Source: Nitrospira sp. (lineage in GTDB: Bacteria > Nitrospirota > Nitrospiria > Nitrospirales > Nitrospiraceae). From it: 64,000 bases of DNA. The first letter of the stretch is position 1; every line of letters starts with the position of its first letter. A model generated the notes under the pieces. The model was not told the DNA's origin and did no database searches. It was given only the letters and a program-made list of their open reading frames with translations. The position numbers were made by a program, and so were the translations under genes. The stretch is taken from positions 698,069 through 762,068 of the forward strand of contig JARFXP010000003.1 of the NCBI GenBank assembly GCA_029194675.1. The letters run 5' to 3'. Positions 7,612 to 17,651 of this stretch are shown piece after piece.

Positions 7612-9297
7612 ATGAGTCGTTCCTCTGTACCGCCGCTATTCCCACGGGCTCAGTCCCCGGTTCAGAAACTTGCGTCTAAACCGGATCCCAGCCCCGTCTT
7701 GCTTGCTCCCAAGCGGAATGTCGAGGAAGTGCGGGCCATTTTGTCGGCCTATGGTCTACGTGATCTTGATCAGGCCGACCGCAACCTCGATGCGATGGCG
7801 GGTGACCCGATCCAGCGCCGGCGGCTGGCCGATATTCTCCCGATATTGATGGAATCCATTTCCCGGACGGCCGACCCCGATCAGGCGCTGAACCACTGGG
7901 AGCGCATGTTGGCGAACGTATCCCGCACTTCATTTCTCGACTATCTACGCAGTTGGCCCCGCATGCTCGATCTCCTCTGTGTGATCTTCGGCAGCAGCGA
8001 CGCCTTGGCCTTTACGCTGATCCGAGACCCCACGTTGGTGTATTGGTTGGCTGAGGAGGAAGTCTTGTCACGACCTCCGACGCGAAAAGGGATGGAGGGC
8101 GCGCTTCGCGAGAGCATCGGGCACCTGACTTCCAAGGAACTGAAGTTGGACGCGCTGCGACGTTTGCGCCGACGGGAAATGTTGCGCATCGGCGTGCGGG
8201 ATCTCCTTCGTCTCGCCACAGTACCGGAGACGACCGGCTCCTTGTCCGACTTGGCCTGCCTGCTCATTCATGCCGCCTATGAGATTGTCGATTCCGATCT
8301 CAAGCGGCAGTATGGCATTCCCATGCATCGAACCCGGCAGGGACGATGGGTCGAGACGAAGTTTGCCGTGATCGGAATGGGCAAGCTCGGGGGACACGAA
8401 CTGAATTACAGTTCCGACGTCGATCTGATCTACCTCTATGAGTCGCATCATGGAGAAACCAGAGCGCCGAGAGGGGTGCGTGCCGCCATACCGGCCGGCG
8501 TCGGCATTTCCAACGAAGAATATTTTGAGATTCTTGCCCGCGAATTGACCAGGGTCTTGATCGAACCCACCAAAGAAGGCCACGTTTTTCGAGTCGATTT
8601 GAGATTACGGGCGGAGGGATCCGTCGGTCAATTGGCGCGCTCGCTGGAAGCGTATCGGAAGTATTATGCCGCACGTGGACAGGTTTGGGAACGATTGGCA
8701 CTACTGAAGGCTTGGCCTGTGGCAGGTTCCTACGAAGTCGGACAGGTGTTTCTCAAGCTGGTCAAGCAGTTCGTGTTGGGAGAAAAGATGGATCGGGATC
8801 AGGCATCGGCGATCGTACAGGATGTTCGTGCGGTCAAGGATATGATTGACGCCAAAATGACGGACCGCGGCCATGCGCAACGCAATGTGAAGCTGGGGAC
8901 CGGCGGAATCCGAGAGATCGAGTTTTTCGTACAGACCATTCAAATCTTGGTAGGGCGGAAGGTGCCGGCACTACTGGATCGGAGCACGCTCGGTTCGCTG
9001 AACCGGCTGGCTCAGAAGAAACTGCTTTCGATCGAAGACCGTGATGCCTTGACGGCCGCCTATCTGTTCCTACGCGATGTCGAACACAAGTTGCAGATGG
9101 TCCATGATCTACAAACCCACGCTCTGCCACACGACGGTGTTGAGCTTGAGAAATGTGCCGTGCGGATGGGATATATGGAGAAGGATCGTATAGAAGCCCG
9201 CAAGCGCTTCGCGGCAGACCATGCCAGACATACGAAGGCGGTGCATGATCAGTTTGTCTCGTTTTTCTGTCAGCCCGAGCGGTCTGCCCTCTCTTGA
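7612..9297 (+). CDS. glnE: GlnE-type adenylyltransferase half
   Basis: A 561-residue protein, little more than half of a usual GlnE (about 950). It has a helical N-terminus, a nucleotidyltransferase core with GMGKLGGHELNYSSDVD near 255-271 (metal ligands D269 and D271), and a helical GlnD_UR_UTase-type end with GTGGIREIEFFVQ. Known GlnE fuses two such halves that adenylylate and de-adenylylate glutamine synthetase; here only one half is encoded. The other half is plausibly the divergent ACT-fused gene 64 bp away. The residue pattern is closer to the N-terminal (de-adenylylating) half as I remember it, but that assignment is inference. Confidence 0.8.
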   Translation: MSRSSVPPLFPRAQSPVQKLASKPDPSPVLLAPKRNVEEVRAILSAYGLRDLDQADRNLDAMAGDPIQRRRLADILPILMESISRTADPDQALNHWERMLANVSRTSFLDYLRSWPRMLDLLCVIFGSSDALAFTLIRDPTLVYWLAEEEVLSRPPTRKGMEGALRESIGHLTSKELKLDALRRLRRREMLRIGVRDLLRLATVPETTGSLSDLACLLIHAAYEIVDSDLKRQYGIPMHRTRQGRWVETKFAVIGMGKLGGHELNYSSDVDLIYLYESHHGETRAPRGVRAAIPAGVGISNEEYFEILARELTRVLIEPTKEGHVFRVDLRLRAEGSVGQLARSLEAYRKYYAARGQVWERLALLKAWPVAGSYEVGQVFLKLVKQFVLGEKMDRDQASAIVQDVRAVKDMIDAKMTDRGHAQRNVKLGTGGIREIEFFVQTIQILVGRKVPALLDRSTLGSLNRLAQKKLLSIEDRDALTAAYLFLRDVEHKLQMVHDLQTHALPHDGVELEKCAVRMGYMEKDRIEARKRFAADHARHTKAVHDQFVSFFCQPERSALS

Positions 9298-9482
9298 AAG
9301 CTGCCTTGAAACCAGCGAGTTAAGAACGGGAATTCCGCAACTGGGTGTAACAATGTACTCGGTAATCGTGAATTCGTAAGGTCTCTATCTTTCTGGATAG
9401 GAATGCTTCGTGTTAGGGAGCGAGTTTGAATCAACTATTCGGATTTTACGTCGACCCTCGTTGCGTACAAGGAGGTGCGCTG

Positions 9483-9950
9483 ATGGTCTCGTTGAACAGG
9501 ATTTGCGGATTCTTTCTCATGTTAGGGCTCGTCAGCGGCTGTGGGGGTGATCGCCTTGTCGGAGTAATACCGGTTCCAGCGTCATCGCCAACGGGAACGG
9601 TGAAGGGGCAAGTCGTGTCACTGGCGCACGGTTCGCCGGTAAGCGGAGCAACCGTGAAGACGAAAGTAGGGACAACCACAACCGCTGTCGATGGGAGATT
9701 TAGCGTACCGGCGCCTCCAGGAGATCGTACCATTGTTCACGTAGAAGCGAACGGATTCGCCGAGGCCTTTCCTGTGGCTCGCGTGATATCGAGACAAGCG
9801 ACCAACCTCGGTGTGAAGCTTGTGCCGACCGGTGCGACGACAACGGTATCCGTGGCGGAGGGTGATACTGTCTCGGTGCCCCATTCACCGGCTCGCGTGA
9901 CGATTCCCGCCAATGGTTTGGTGCCGAAAGCGGGAGGGACGCCGGCAGGG
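9483..9950 (+). pseudogene. Lipoprotein with carboxypeptidase-regulatory-like domain, interrupted
   Basis: The start at 9483 has an excellent AAGGAGG 7 bases upstream. The product begins with a signal peptide and lipobox VSGC. About residues 38-100 form a carboxypeptidase-regulatory-like beta-sandwich (GTVKGQVVSLAHGSPVSGA, DGRFSVPAPPGDRTIVHVEA). The next strand-rich segment reaches TPAGTV and then runs into sequence antisense to a transposase at about 9950; the frame stays open to 10277 only by chance. No continuation was seen on the far side of the element. The gene is therefore truncated by the insertion. Confidence 0.7.
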
Positions 9951-10997
9951 ACAGTCCTGGCGGTCCGGTGGGATCAGTGGCCAGCAGCCCAGTGCGGTGC
10001 TGGCCGTCACATTCGCCTCGCTGCAAGAGCCCGCGTCCATACTCACGGTCCGGGGGATCTGCTCGGTATTCACCAGCACCTGCGTCAGCATCGGCTGGGC
10101 TTGCTGCTTGTCATTCGACTCATCGGTGACGTCGGCCGCGACAATAATCTGAGCGGTGGTATCCACGGCAGCCTGACAGTTGTACCCTTGGACGACACTC
10201 CCTTTGGCGTCCGACGCCGGCATGATCCGGCTCTCCGGATCGGTGAAGTTACGCTGGGTCTTCGGGTGCGGCCCTGAGCGGGGCAGCTGCAGTGGCCGAT
10301 CTGTGGCCCTCGTGTCCTGCGCCTCCTGCTCCAGCACCGCCTTGGCGGCCCGAATCGTCTGGAGCCGCTGTTCACGCCGGGCGAGTTCGGCAGGCCGTTC
10401 ATCGCCTCGCCGGTCCGGGCCATAGGTGGCATCATCCCGGGTACCGGCGGCCTCGGCCTGCTGGAGCAGCGTCTCAACCTCGGCTTGCACCCGGGCCTCC
10501 TCCGTGACCATGCGGCCGTAGCTCATCGCCTTGTGCTTCAAGGCATTCGCTTTGACCTTGGTGCCATCCAAGGCGATGTGGCCCAGCTTGACCAAGCCTG
10601 CCCGCGGGCAGAGCTTCAACACCTGGACGAACAAGTCGGCCAGCGCCGTCAGATGCTGTTTCCGAAAGTCGCTGAGCGTCCGGAAATCCGGCCGCTGGTT
10701 CGCCGCCAGCACCCGAAAGGCCACATCCTCCTCCAGTTCCCGCGCAATCTACCGCGACGCCGGAACTCCAACAGCGTAAGCATAGAGCAGCACCTTCACC
10801 AGCAACTGCGGATGATAGGGGGCCGTGCCGCGCGTCACCCCGCCATAACTCGCCAGGATGGGATCGCGGTTCAGGGCCTCCACCAGATCCGTCACGAAGT
10901 CCGCCAGGTGGTCCTCCGGCAACCAGTCGCGCGGCGACGGCGGCAACAGCCACAGGTCGTCGGGTTCGTAGGGGCGAAAGGTCCGAGTCGTCATCAT
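9951..10997 (-). mobile_element. Decayed IS1182-type transposase remnant
   Basis: The minus strand encodes an IS1182-like transposase. The N-terminus runs from the ATG at 10997, with GAGGAG upstream. The same frame has an in-frame TAG at 10749-10751, where the protein would read ASR-stop-IARELEEDVAFR, and then stays open to about 9955 with the catalytic LGHIALDGTKVKANA and GYNCQAAVD motifs. It ends at the PPDRQ motif, so the C-terminal part with the last acidic residue of the DDE triad is missing. It therefore has two inactivating lesions. Terminal inverted repeats were not identified. It sits in a lipoprotein gene. Confidence 0.75.
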
Positions 10998-11336
10998 GCA
11001 GCCGCCTCACTCCTCACTACGTAGATGCACGAATCCACGGCCGCACACAAGTGGGGGCCAATGTCGGACAGGCTTCTAGTGAGCGGGACGAAAGGTTATG
11101 CGCGGTGCAGATCGGTCTGCGATACAGTGTCCTGCGTACAGCAAAGCCGTTATGAAGGGGACGCCTCGTTGTTTCACCTGGGCCAGTCGATGCTAAAATC
11201 GTCGGTGGGTTATGCTGAGATCTCTGGTCTGAGTGTAGAGGATTGAAGATAGGAAGTGGTCGCGGTAAAGTGTCGTGTCAGTTGGTGCACATCAGTCTTA
11301 CATTTCTTTTCATTCATATAAATGAGGAGGGTCGCG
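10998..11336. other. Intergenic flank of the IS remnant
   Basis: This 339-bp stretch runs between the transposase start and the next exported protein. It presumably contains the outer end of the element. No gene is convincing; a 73-codon open frame at 11025-11246 has no recognisable signal. The last 50 bases are AT-rich and hold the ribosome binding site of the gene at 11337. Confidence 0.4.
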
Positions 11337-11675
11337 ATGAGACGTGGAGGAGCAGTGTTAGCGGCAGTTGGTCTGTTGATCTTGGGTGCTGGTGTCAATG
11401 TTTGGGCCGCGGCAGATGACGGCAGTCAGGTAAAGATAATCAGTCCGGCAGAGGGGGCTGTCTTGAAGGGCGGTGATGTTGAAGTCAAGTATGAACTGAC
11501 AAAGGGTAGCAAGGCGACGCATGTCCATTGTTTCGTGGACGGGGAATATCAGAAGGGATGGAAAGGGACGGTCACGGGAATGCCACCCGGAACCCGTGAG
11601 ATTAAGCTCGTGGCGGCGGATAAGGATCACGAAACCTTAGCCGCTGAATCATCCGTTAAGGTGGAAGTACAGTAG
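11337..11675 (+). CDS. Exported protein with Ig-like fold
   Basis: A 112-residue protein. The start at 11337 is chosen because GAGGAGGG lies 6 bases before it; an ATG at 11322 is part of that same box. It has a signal peptide of about 26 residues ending VWA-AAD. The mature part is a small beta-sandwich (VKIISPAEGAVLKGGDVEVKY, then GTREIKLVAADKDHETLA), like the short Ig-like domains that recognise surfaces or ligands in the periplasm. It has one cysteine. The precise function is unknown. A strong hairpin follows it. Confidence 0.7.
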   Translation: MRRGGAVLAAVGLLILGAGVNVWAAADDGSQVKIISPAEGAVLKGGDVEVKYELTKGSKATHVHCFVDGEYQKGWKGTVTGMPPGTREIKLVAADKDHETLAAESSVKVEVQ

Positions 11676-11710
11676 AAAAACTGGGTTTTACTATCTCAAG
11701 TCAACTCAGC

Positions 11711-11738
11711 GGCGAGGCGCGAGACCTCGTGCCTCGCC
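11711..11738 (+). terminator. Strong GC-rich hairpin
   Basis: GGCGAGGC (11711-11718) pairs perfectly with GCCTCGCC (11731-11738); CGAG and CTCG pair again inside. It lies 35 bases after the stop of the exported protein and 110 bases before purL. There is no T-run, so it may be a weak terminator, an mRNA-stabilising structure, or an unrelated palindrome. Confidence 0.45.
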
Positions 11739-11847
11739 GGTCATGCTGTGCAACGCTTGCGACTGCGGTATGTGTCTTCTGGAGTTGAACAGTCTATAGA
11801 TCGGAATATCCCGTGGAAGTCTTTATCGCTGTGACCGCGAGGTCGTA

Positions 11848-14097
11848 ATGAAGGCCGGTATGCCGCCCATCACCAAGGATCTCATCACTCAGCACAATCT
11901 GAAGGGCGATGAATACCAAAAAATCGTCGACATCTTGGGGCGTGAACCCAACCTGACGGAGCTCGGCATGTTCTCTGTGATGTGGTCCGAGCACTGCTCC
12001 TACAAGAGTTCGCGTGTGCACTTGAAGAAACTGCCGACGAGCGGGCCTCGTGTCGTGCAAGGGCCGGGCGAAAATGCGGGGGTAGTCGATATCGGCGACG
12101 GGCTGTGCGTGGTCTTCAAAATGGAGTCACACAACCATCCGTCGTTTATCGAGCCCTATCAGGGTGCTGCCACGGGGGTCGGTGGAATTTTGCGTGACAT
12201 CTTTACCATGGGAGCGAGGCCGATCGCGCTGCTCGACTCGCTGCGATTTGGAGAATTGCACTCCCCCAAGAATCGCCATCTCATGAAAGGGGTCGTCTCC
12301 GGCATTGCTGGTTACGGCAACTGTATGGGAGTCCCGACCGTGGGAGGTGAGATCGTCTTCAATGACATTTATGCCCTCAATCCGTTGGTCAATGTGTTTT
12401 GTCTCGGTCTTGCCCATCAGGACAAGATATTTCGTGGCACGGCTGCCGGCGTCGGGAATCCCGTGATCTATTTCGGCTCAAAGACGGGGCGCGATGGTAT
12501 TCATGGGGCGACGATGGCGTCCGATTCGTTCGACGATCAATCGGAGCAGAAGCGGCCAACTGTCCAAGTTGGTGATCCCTTTGCGGAAAAATTGCTGCTG
12601 GAAGCCTGTCTTGAACTGATGGAACGCGATCTACTCGTCGGGATTCAAGACATGGGCGCTGCAGGGCTGACGAGTTCCTCCTGCGAAATGGCTTCCCGCG
12701 CCGGCAACGGGATCGAGTTGGACCTCACAGTGGTGCCACGGCGCGAGTCCGGTATGACGCCCTACGAGGTCATGCTATCCGAATCTCAAGAGCGTATGTT
12801 GATGGTGGCAAAATCCGGCAAGGAAGGCGAATGCATCGAGATTTGTCGGAAGTGGGATCTGGACGTCGCGGTGGTCGGGAAAGTGACGGCCGACGGTATC
12901 TTGCGTGTCCTGGATCAGGGAAAGATTGTCGCAGAGATTCCGGCGAAGGCATTGGCTGACGACGGGCCTCGATATGAACGGCCCTACCAGCCGCCAGCCT
13001 ATCAAGATATGCTGACGAATCTGAACTATGATGCCATCCCAGATGTGAAGGATGCGAATGGAGCATTGCTGGCCTTGTTAGAGGCGCCGACGATCGCCAG
13101 CAAGCGGTGGGTGTACGAGCAGTACGATCATATGGTGCGGACGAACACCACGGTACGACCAGGGTCTGATGCGGCGGTGGTGCGCATCAAGGGGACGAAG
13201 AAGGCTGTGGCGATGACGGTCGATTGCAACAGTCGCTATTGCCTGTTGAATCCCTATGAAGGAGCTCGGCTGGCCGTGGTCGAGGCGGCGCGAAATCTCG
13301 TCTGTTCCGGTGCTGTGCCGATCGGTCTGACGGATTGTCTCAATTTCGGCAACCCGGAGCGGCCCGATATCATGTGGCAGTTCGTCATGGCGATCGAAGG
13401 GATGAAAGATGCCTGCGAGCATTTCCAAATCCCCATCGTGAGCGGAAATGTCAGCTTTTACAACGAAACCAATGGACTCTCCATTTACCCGACCCCCATG
13501 CTGGGCATGGTCGGGCTGATCGATGACGCTGAGCGGTCGATGACCCAGTGGTTCAAGCAGGAAGGCGACGATATTATTCTGTTGGGTTCCTCTCGCGAGG
13601 ATTTGGGTGGATCGGAGTATCTCAAGGTCGTTCATGCTCGCGAACAGGGATCGCCGCCTTATTTGAATCTGAATACGGAAAAGGCCCTCCATGATTGTGT
13701 GCTATCACTGATTCGTGATGAGCTGCTGCAGTCCGCGCACGATTGCTCGGAAGGTGGTGTCGCCGTTGCATTGGCGGAGAGCTGTATCTCGGGACCGGAA
13801 CGGCCCCTGGGTGCTGTGGTAAGATTGACTAGAGGCCGGCTTCGAAAAGACGCCGTTCTTTTCGGCGAAAGTCAGTCGAGAGTGGTGGTATCTGCAAAGC
13901 CTGCCCATCGTCAGTCCATTCTCGATCATGCGAGGCGTTTTGGCGTCCCGATTGAAATAATGGGGACCGTCACCGGTGGACGGCTGATCGTGGATGTGGG
14001 AAATGAGGGATCGATGGAACGTATGATCGCTCAATCGGTGGCGATACTGCACGACCGATGGGGTCTTTCTTTGGAGCGAGTGCTGAATCAAGTCTAG
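11848..14097 (+). CDS. purL: Phosphoribosylformylglycinamidine synthase subunit PurL
   Basis: A 749-residue small-type PurL. It converts FGAR to FGAM in purine synthesis, using ATP and ammonia delivered by PurQ through PurS. Signatures are [12 protein letters not shown] near residue 45, [28 protein letters not shown] near 91-120, and the second-half [12 protein letters not shown]. The length fits the PurLQS type, and purS and purQ are present in the window at 57-58 kb. It is followed 21 bp later by purF, suggesting an operon. The start at 11848 gives the usual N-terminus. Confidence 0.97.
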   Translation: MKAGMPPITKDLITQHNLKGDEYQKIVDILGREPNLTELGMFSVMWSEHCSYKSSRVHLKKLPTSGPRVVQGPGENAGVVDIGDGLCVVFKMESHNHPSFIEPYQGAATGVGGILRDIFTMGARPIALLDSLRFGELHSPKNRHLMKGVVSGIAGYGNCMGVPTVGGEIVFNDIYALNPLVNVFCLGLAHQDKIFRGTAAGVGNPVIYFGSKTGRDGIHGATMASDSFDDQSEQKRPTVQVGDPFAEKLLLEACLELMERDLLVGIQDMGAAGLTSSSCEMASRAGNGIELDLTVVPRRESGMTPYEVMLSESQERMLMVAKSGKEGECIEICRKWDLDVAVVGKVTADGILRVLDQGKIVAEIPAKALADDGPRYERPYQPPAYQDMLTNLNYDAIPDVKDANGALLALLEAPTIASKRWVYEQYDHMVRTNTTVRPGSDAAVVRIKGTKKAVAMTVDCNSRYCLLNPYEGARLAVVEAARNLVCSGAVPIGLTDCLNFGNPERPDIMWQFVMAIEGMKDACEHFQIPIVSGNVSFYNETNGLSIYPTPMLGMVGLIDDAERSMTQWFKQEGDDIILLGSSREDLGGSEYLKVVHAREQGSPPYLNLNTEKALHDCVLSLIRDELLQSAHDCSEGGVAVALAESCISGPERPLGAVVRLTRGRLRKDAVLFGESQSRVVVSAKPAHRQSILDHARRFGVPIEIMGTVTGGRLIVDVGNEGSMERMIAQSVAILHDRWGLSLERVLNQV

Positions 14098-14118
14098 TTT
14101 TGCGGACTGCCAAGTATC

Positions 14119-15549
14119 ATGAATAAAGAACTGCCGATCGTCTCGCCCGATAAATTTCACGACGAATGTGCCGTCTTCGGCGTCTACGGCCACGAAGAAG
14201 CCGCTAATCTGACGTACCTTGGACTGTACGCGCTGCAGCACCGCGGGCAAGAGGCGTCCGGGATTGTGGCAGGAGATGGCGATCAAGTCTTCATGCAGAA
14301 AGGCATGGGCTTGGTCGCCGACATTTTTCACAAATCGGTGCTGGAGAAACTGCCCGGCCATATGGCCATCGGTCACAATCGTTACTCCACGACAGGTGGC
14401 CACGATTTGAAGAATGTTCAGCCGTTGACCGTGAATTTCGCGCTCGGGAATTTGGCCTTGGCTCACAACGGCAATCTCATCAATGCTCAGATGCTCCGAC
14501 ACGAACTTGAAGCCTACGGGGCGATCTTCCAGTCCACCTCTGACAGCGAGGTCATTATCCACCTCATCGCGCACTCGCGAGCAAACTCCTTTCTCGCACG
14601 GGTCATCGATGCTTTGAGTCAGGTGCGAGGCGCATTCTCGGTTGTGTTGATGACTGACAACGGTCTTATCGCCGCTCGTGATCCCTACGGCCTCAGGCCT
14701 CTGTGTATCGGGCGCCTACGAAGCAGCTGGATTGTGGCGTCCGAGACCTGTGCATTTGACTTGCTCGATGCCGAGTACGTTCGAGAGGTGGAGCCGGGCG
14801 AGCTGATCGTCATCAGCGATCAAGGGCTCGACAGCCACTATCCGTTTCCGAAGAAGGATCCGGCCATGTGTGTGTTCGAGTATGTCTATTTTGCCAGGCC
14901 TGACAGTCGAATCTTTGGGGCAAACGCTGTCTATGCTACGCGCAAGGGGCTGGGGAGGCAGTTGGCTCAGGAGTCGTGGGTACCGGCAGATGTCGTGATT
15001 CCCGTTCCTGACTCCGGTGTGCCGGCCGCGCTTGGCTATTCCGAAGGGGCGGGAATCCGGTTTGAAACGGGGTTGATCCGCAACCACTATGTTGGGCGGA
15101 CCTTCATTGAGCCGGAACAATCGATTCGCCACTTTGGTGTCAAGGTGAAGCTGAATGCAGTGCCCGAATTGTTGGATGGGAAACGGGTGGTCGTCGTCGA
15201 CGATTCGTTGGTTCGTGGCACGACGAGCCGCAAGATCGTCAAGATGATCCGAAAGGCAGGGGCGAAAGAAGTCCACATGCGGATCAGCTCACCGCCGATC
15301 ATCTCGCCCTGTTTTTACGGAATCGACACACCGACGAAAAAAGAGCTTATCGCCTCCGATCACTCAACGGAAGAAATCCGCAAGTACATCACCGCCGACA
15401 GTTTGGCGTATCTCAGCCTTGACGGCATGTTGAAATCCGCTCCAGGAACGCCCGGTCAATACTGTACGGCCTGTTTTACCGAGCGTTATCCCATCCCATT
15501 TACCCGCGCGGAAGAGCTTCAGCTAGGCTTGTTCGAATCAGCGCACTGA
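14119..15549 (+). CDS. purF: Amidophosphoribosyltransferase PurF
   Basis: A 476-residue enzyme for the first committed step of purine synthesis: PRPP plus glutamine to phosphoribosylamine. A 16-residue propeptide precedes the N-terminal nucleophile Cys17 ([21 protein letters not shown]). The glutaminase domain spans about 17-240, and the phosphoribosyltransferase domain carries [18 protein letters not shown]. The propeptide and the cysteines around [19 protein letters not shown] and YCTACF point to the Bacillus-type Fe-S-containing form. It lies in an operon with purL. Confidence 0.97.
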   Translation: MNKELPIVSPDKFHDECAVFGVYGHEEAANLTYLGLYALQHRGQEASGIVAGDGDQVFMQKGMGLVADIFHKSVLEKLPGHMAIGHNRYSTTGGHDLKNVQPLTVNFALGNLALAHNGNLINAQMLRHELEAYGAIFQSTSDSEVIIHLIAHSRANSFLARVIDALSQVRGAFSVVLMTDNGLIAARDPYGLRPLCIGRLRSSWIVASETCAFDLLDAEYVREVEPGELIVISDQGLDSHYPFPKKDPAMCVFEYVYFARPDSRIFGANAVYATRKGLGRQLAQESWVPADVVIPVPDSGVPAALGYSEGAGIRFETGLIRNHYVGRTFIEPEQSIRHFGVKVKLNAVPELLDGKRVVVVDDSLVRGTTSRKIVKMIRKAGAKEVHMRISSPPIISPCFYGIDTPTKKELIASDHSTEEIRKYITADSLAYLSLDGMLKSAPGTPGQYCTACFTERYPIPFTRAEELQLGLFESAH

Positions 15550-15569
15550 GTGATTTCTGTGCGGAAGGC

Positions 15570-15923
15570 ATGACGCCTCCAGAAAAAGACGACAAGAAAG
15601 CGCTGCAGCCACGAGGTAGGCATCGAGTGCCGGTCGACTATCCCGCTTTCTTCTCGGGAGATGAAGGATCAGGCGATGGAACGGTGACCAATCTCACGAT
15701 TGCCGGATGTGAAATCCGGAGTCATGCCCAGTTCCCTATCGGAGCAGGTCTGAGTCTCCGTGTGCAAGCTCCGGAGGCTCGTCCTCCGATTATCATCGAC
15801 CTCGCTATCGTCCGTTGGAAGAATGGTGATCGATTTGGGCTCGAGTTCGTTCGATTTGGAGGCAGAACCAAGGAACAACTCGAGGATATGTTGAACCAGC
15901 GTGAAGGCCCCGCCGAAGATTAG
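15570..15923 (+). CDS. PilZ domain protein
   Basis: A 117-residue single PilZ domain. The R-x-H-R-V-P motif near 18 stands for the c-di-GMP-binding RxxxR, and TNLTIAGCEIRSH near 40-53 corresponds to D/N-x-S-x-x-G. The second motif has T-I-A-G-C where the consensus has S-x-x-G, so binding is plausible but not certain. It lies 20 bp after purF and may be read through from the purine operon. Confidence 0.8.
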   Translation: MTPPEKDDKKALQPRGRHRVPVDYPAFFSGDEGSGDGTVTNLTIAGCEIRSHAQFPIGAGLSLRVQAPEARPPIIIDLAIVRWKNGDRFGLEFVRFGGRTKEQLEDMLNQREGPAED

Positions 15924-16082
15924 TTTTCCCCCTGCCCGCAGTTGCTGCTCCAAAAATTGCCATGGTAGGATGCTACATCCAATAGCTGATTGTATGAGCG
16001 ACGGGAACGGTTCTACTATGACGACGAGGATCATGGTCGAGCGTGGGCGAGATCAGGGGTGTTCGTTGAAAGGGAGGTCGTG

Positions 16083-16613
16083 ATGAGACAACATATACTG
16101 GCGTTCGGCCTGTTGGTCATCCCAGTACTGTGCACGCCACCGGTTTCCGCGGCGGGATTATTCCAAGTGGGAGAGAATGCCCCATCCTTCGCCCTTACTG
16201 CTATCACCGGTGAAACCGTATCGCTCCAGTCCTATAAAGGTAAAGTTGTGGTGCTGGGACTCTTTCACATCTGTGAGCCTTGCATGATACAGGGAACCGC
16301 CTTGCAGAAGGTCCATGAGTCTACGCAAGGCAGGAACGTGGCGGTGTTGGGTGTCAATTCATCGGGCAATGCGAAACGGGAGGTAGGAGAATTCTTATCC
16401 GGCTTCCCGGTCAAGATCACGTATCCCTACCTTTTAGATCCAGCGAAGGTGACGGATAAACTGTACGGTGGGGGAAAGTTTATCCCAAATGTGTATGTGA
16501 TCGACCAGAAGGGAGTCATCCGCTGGCAACGAGTCGGCAATATGGACTTGGCGGGAGCCGACGTGATTGTTGCAGAGGTTGAGAAGTTGTTGGCGGGCGA
16601 AAATAAGATGTAG
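16083..16613 (+). CDS. Periplasmic TlpA-like thiol-disulfide protein
   Basis: A 176-residue thioredoxin-fold protein with a signal peptide ending VSAAG. The start at 16083 is set by AAAGGGAGG upstream. The redox motif is C64-E-P-C67 (HICEPCMIQ) in an AhpC/TSA-like frame (GENAPSFALTAITGETVSL, then FIPNVYVIDQKGVIRW with the cis-Pro region at IPN). Such proteins reduce disulfides in cytochrome maturation or act as peroxiredoxin-like factors. No partner gene is adjacent, so the client is unknown. Confidence 0.8.
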   Translation: MRQHILAFGLLVIPVLCTPPVSAAGLFQVGENAPSFALTAITGETVSLQSYKGKVVVLGLFHICEPCMIQGTALQKVHESTQGRNVAVLGVNSSGNAKREVGEFLSGFPVKITYPYLLDPAKVTDKLYGGGKFIPNVYVIDQKGVIRWQRVGNMDLAGADVIVAEVEKLLAGENKM

Positions 16614-16614
16614 G

Positions 16615-16730
16615 GGGCAGGGTCGGCTGTTTCTCTGTGCTCGCTGACCGTCCGGCGAAACACCATCGAATTTAGAAAGTAGGCGGTGGTCGATCAATGC
16701 GTGCAATGAGAGAAACAGCCGACCCTGCCC
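16615..16730. repeat. 22-bp perfect inverted repeat element
   Basis: The arms at 16615-16636 and 16709-16730 are perfect 22-bp reverse complements (core GCAGGGTCGGCTGTTTCTCT) around a 72-bp spacer. The left arm starts one base after the stop codon of the TlpA-like gene. No ORF lies inside, so it looks like a REP/MITE-type mobile palindrome or a very strong transcript-end structure. Confidence 0.75.
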
Positions 16731-16761
16731 ACGCATAAGAAAGAGTGTAAAGAAAGAGGAA

Positions 16762-17004
16762 ATGATGGATGAGATGGAGGAGGGGAAACAAAAGTTTCTC
16801 GAAGTGGTACAGGGAATCGACGGGTCTGTCCAAGTCGTGATTCCTGTCACTCCCTCCAACAGTATGTTCTTGATCTCGCTGACGAAAGGGCCGAATCGTA
16901 AATTTATCACTGTGCCAGAAGACGACATAATCGACTTGCCTCACGAAGCGAGCATCCGGACGAAAGTCACCAAAACGATCAAGGACGCCATCGCAGCTCT
17001 GTGA
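16762..17004 (+). CDS. Small hypothetical protein
   Basis: An 80-residue acidic protein with AGAGGAA just upstream of the ATG at 16762 (a second ATG follows at 16765). It has a charged helix at the N-terminus, a beta-like middle (GSVQVVIPVTPSNSMFLISLTKG) and a helical end. No family was recognised. It may be conserved near the MBL-fold operon that begins 45 bp downstream. The coding call rests on the ribosome binding site and even composition. Confidence 0.55.
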   Translation: MMDEMEEGKQKFLEVVQGIDGSVQVVIPVTPSNSMFLISLTKGPNRKFITVPEDDIIDLPHEASIRTKVTKTIKDAIAAL

Positions 17005-17048
17005 TTTCGATGTCATGAATTCCCAATAACAAGCCGTCGTTTCTTGCC

Positions 17049-17651
17049 ATGAAACAAATCTTGCCCGATATCTGGCAATGGTCGTGGTTTTCCGACGAGA
17101 AGCAGCTCGATTTCAACGGGTTACTTCTCGTGATCGGGGAACATAAAATCCTGGTAGACCCACCCCCTATGACGGCCGAGGCGAGAGCGGTCGTCCGCCG
17201 ACATGAACCGATGGACTACATCATCATCACGAACCGAGATCACATCCGAGAGGCTGCGGCCTATCAGGCAGAGCTCAAGTGTCAGCTGCGAGTGCCGGAA
17301 GCCGATGCCGCCCAGATGGATGTAAAACCGACGAAGACTTACAAAGATGGTGAGCTATTACCCGGTGGGATTTGGGCTATTCATCTAAGGGGGCAGAAGT
17401 CTCCGGGAGAATCGGCATTGTTCATTGAACGGGGGCAAGGTGTGCTGATCCTAGGGGATGCGTTGATCGGCAAACCGCCTGGGGCCGTGCGCATGCTCCC
17501 TGGTGAAAAGTATGCAGACCTCGCGAAAGCCAAGGAGGGACTTCGCCGTCTTCTGAAATACAACTTCGATAGTCTTCTTGTCGGAGACGGCAGCTCCATC
17601 CTTGTCGGTGGGAAACAGCAGGTGGAACAGCTCTTGTCAGTGACGTCATGA
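17049..17651 (+). CDS. Metallo-beta-lactamase-fold protein with altered metal site
   Basis: A 200-residue protein with the MBL fold outline: an N-terminal hairpin, LLVIGEHKILVDPP, then YIIITNRDHIREAA where active enzymes have THxHxDH, then GVLILGDALIG and LLVGDGSSIL near the end. Only D and H of the metal motif remain (TN-x-D-H), and the usual late histidine of the LVGHG motif is D. Catalysis by the standard two-metal mechanism is therefore doubtful. Its stop overlaps the start of the TPR gene (ATGA), giving tight coupling. It may be a binding protein or use a different metal set. Confidence 0.7.
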   Translation: MKQILPDIWQWSWFSDEKQLDFNGLLLVIGEHKILVDPPPMTAEARAVVRRHEPMDYIIITNRDHIREAAAYQAELKCQLRVPEADAAQMDVKPTKTYKDGELLPGGIWAIHLRGQKSPGESALFIERGQGVLILGDALIGKPPGAVRMLPGEKYADLAKAKEGLRRLLKYNFDSLLVGDGSSILVGGKQQVEQLLSVTS

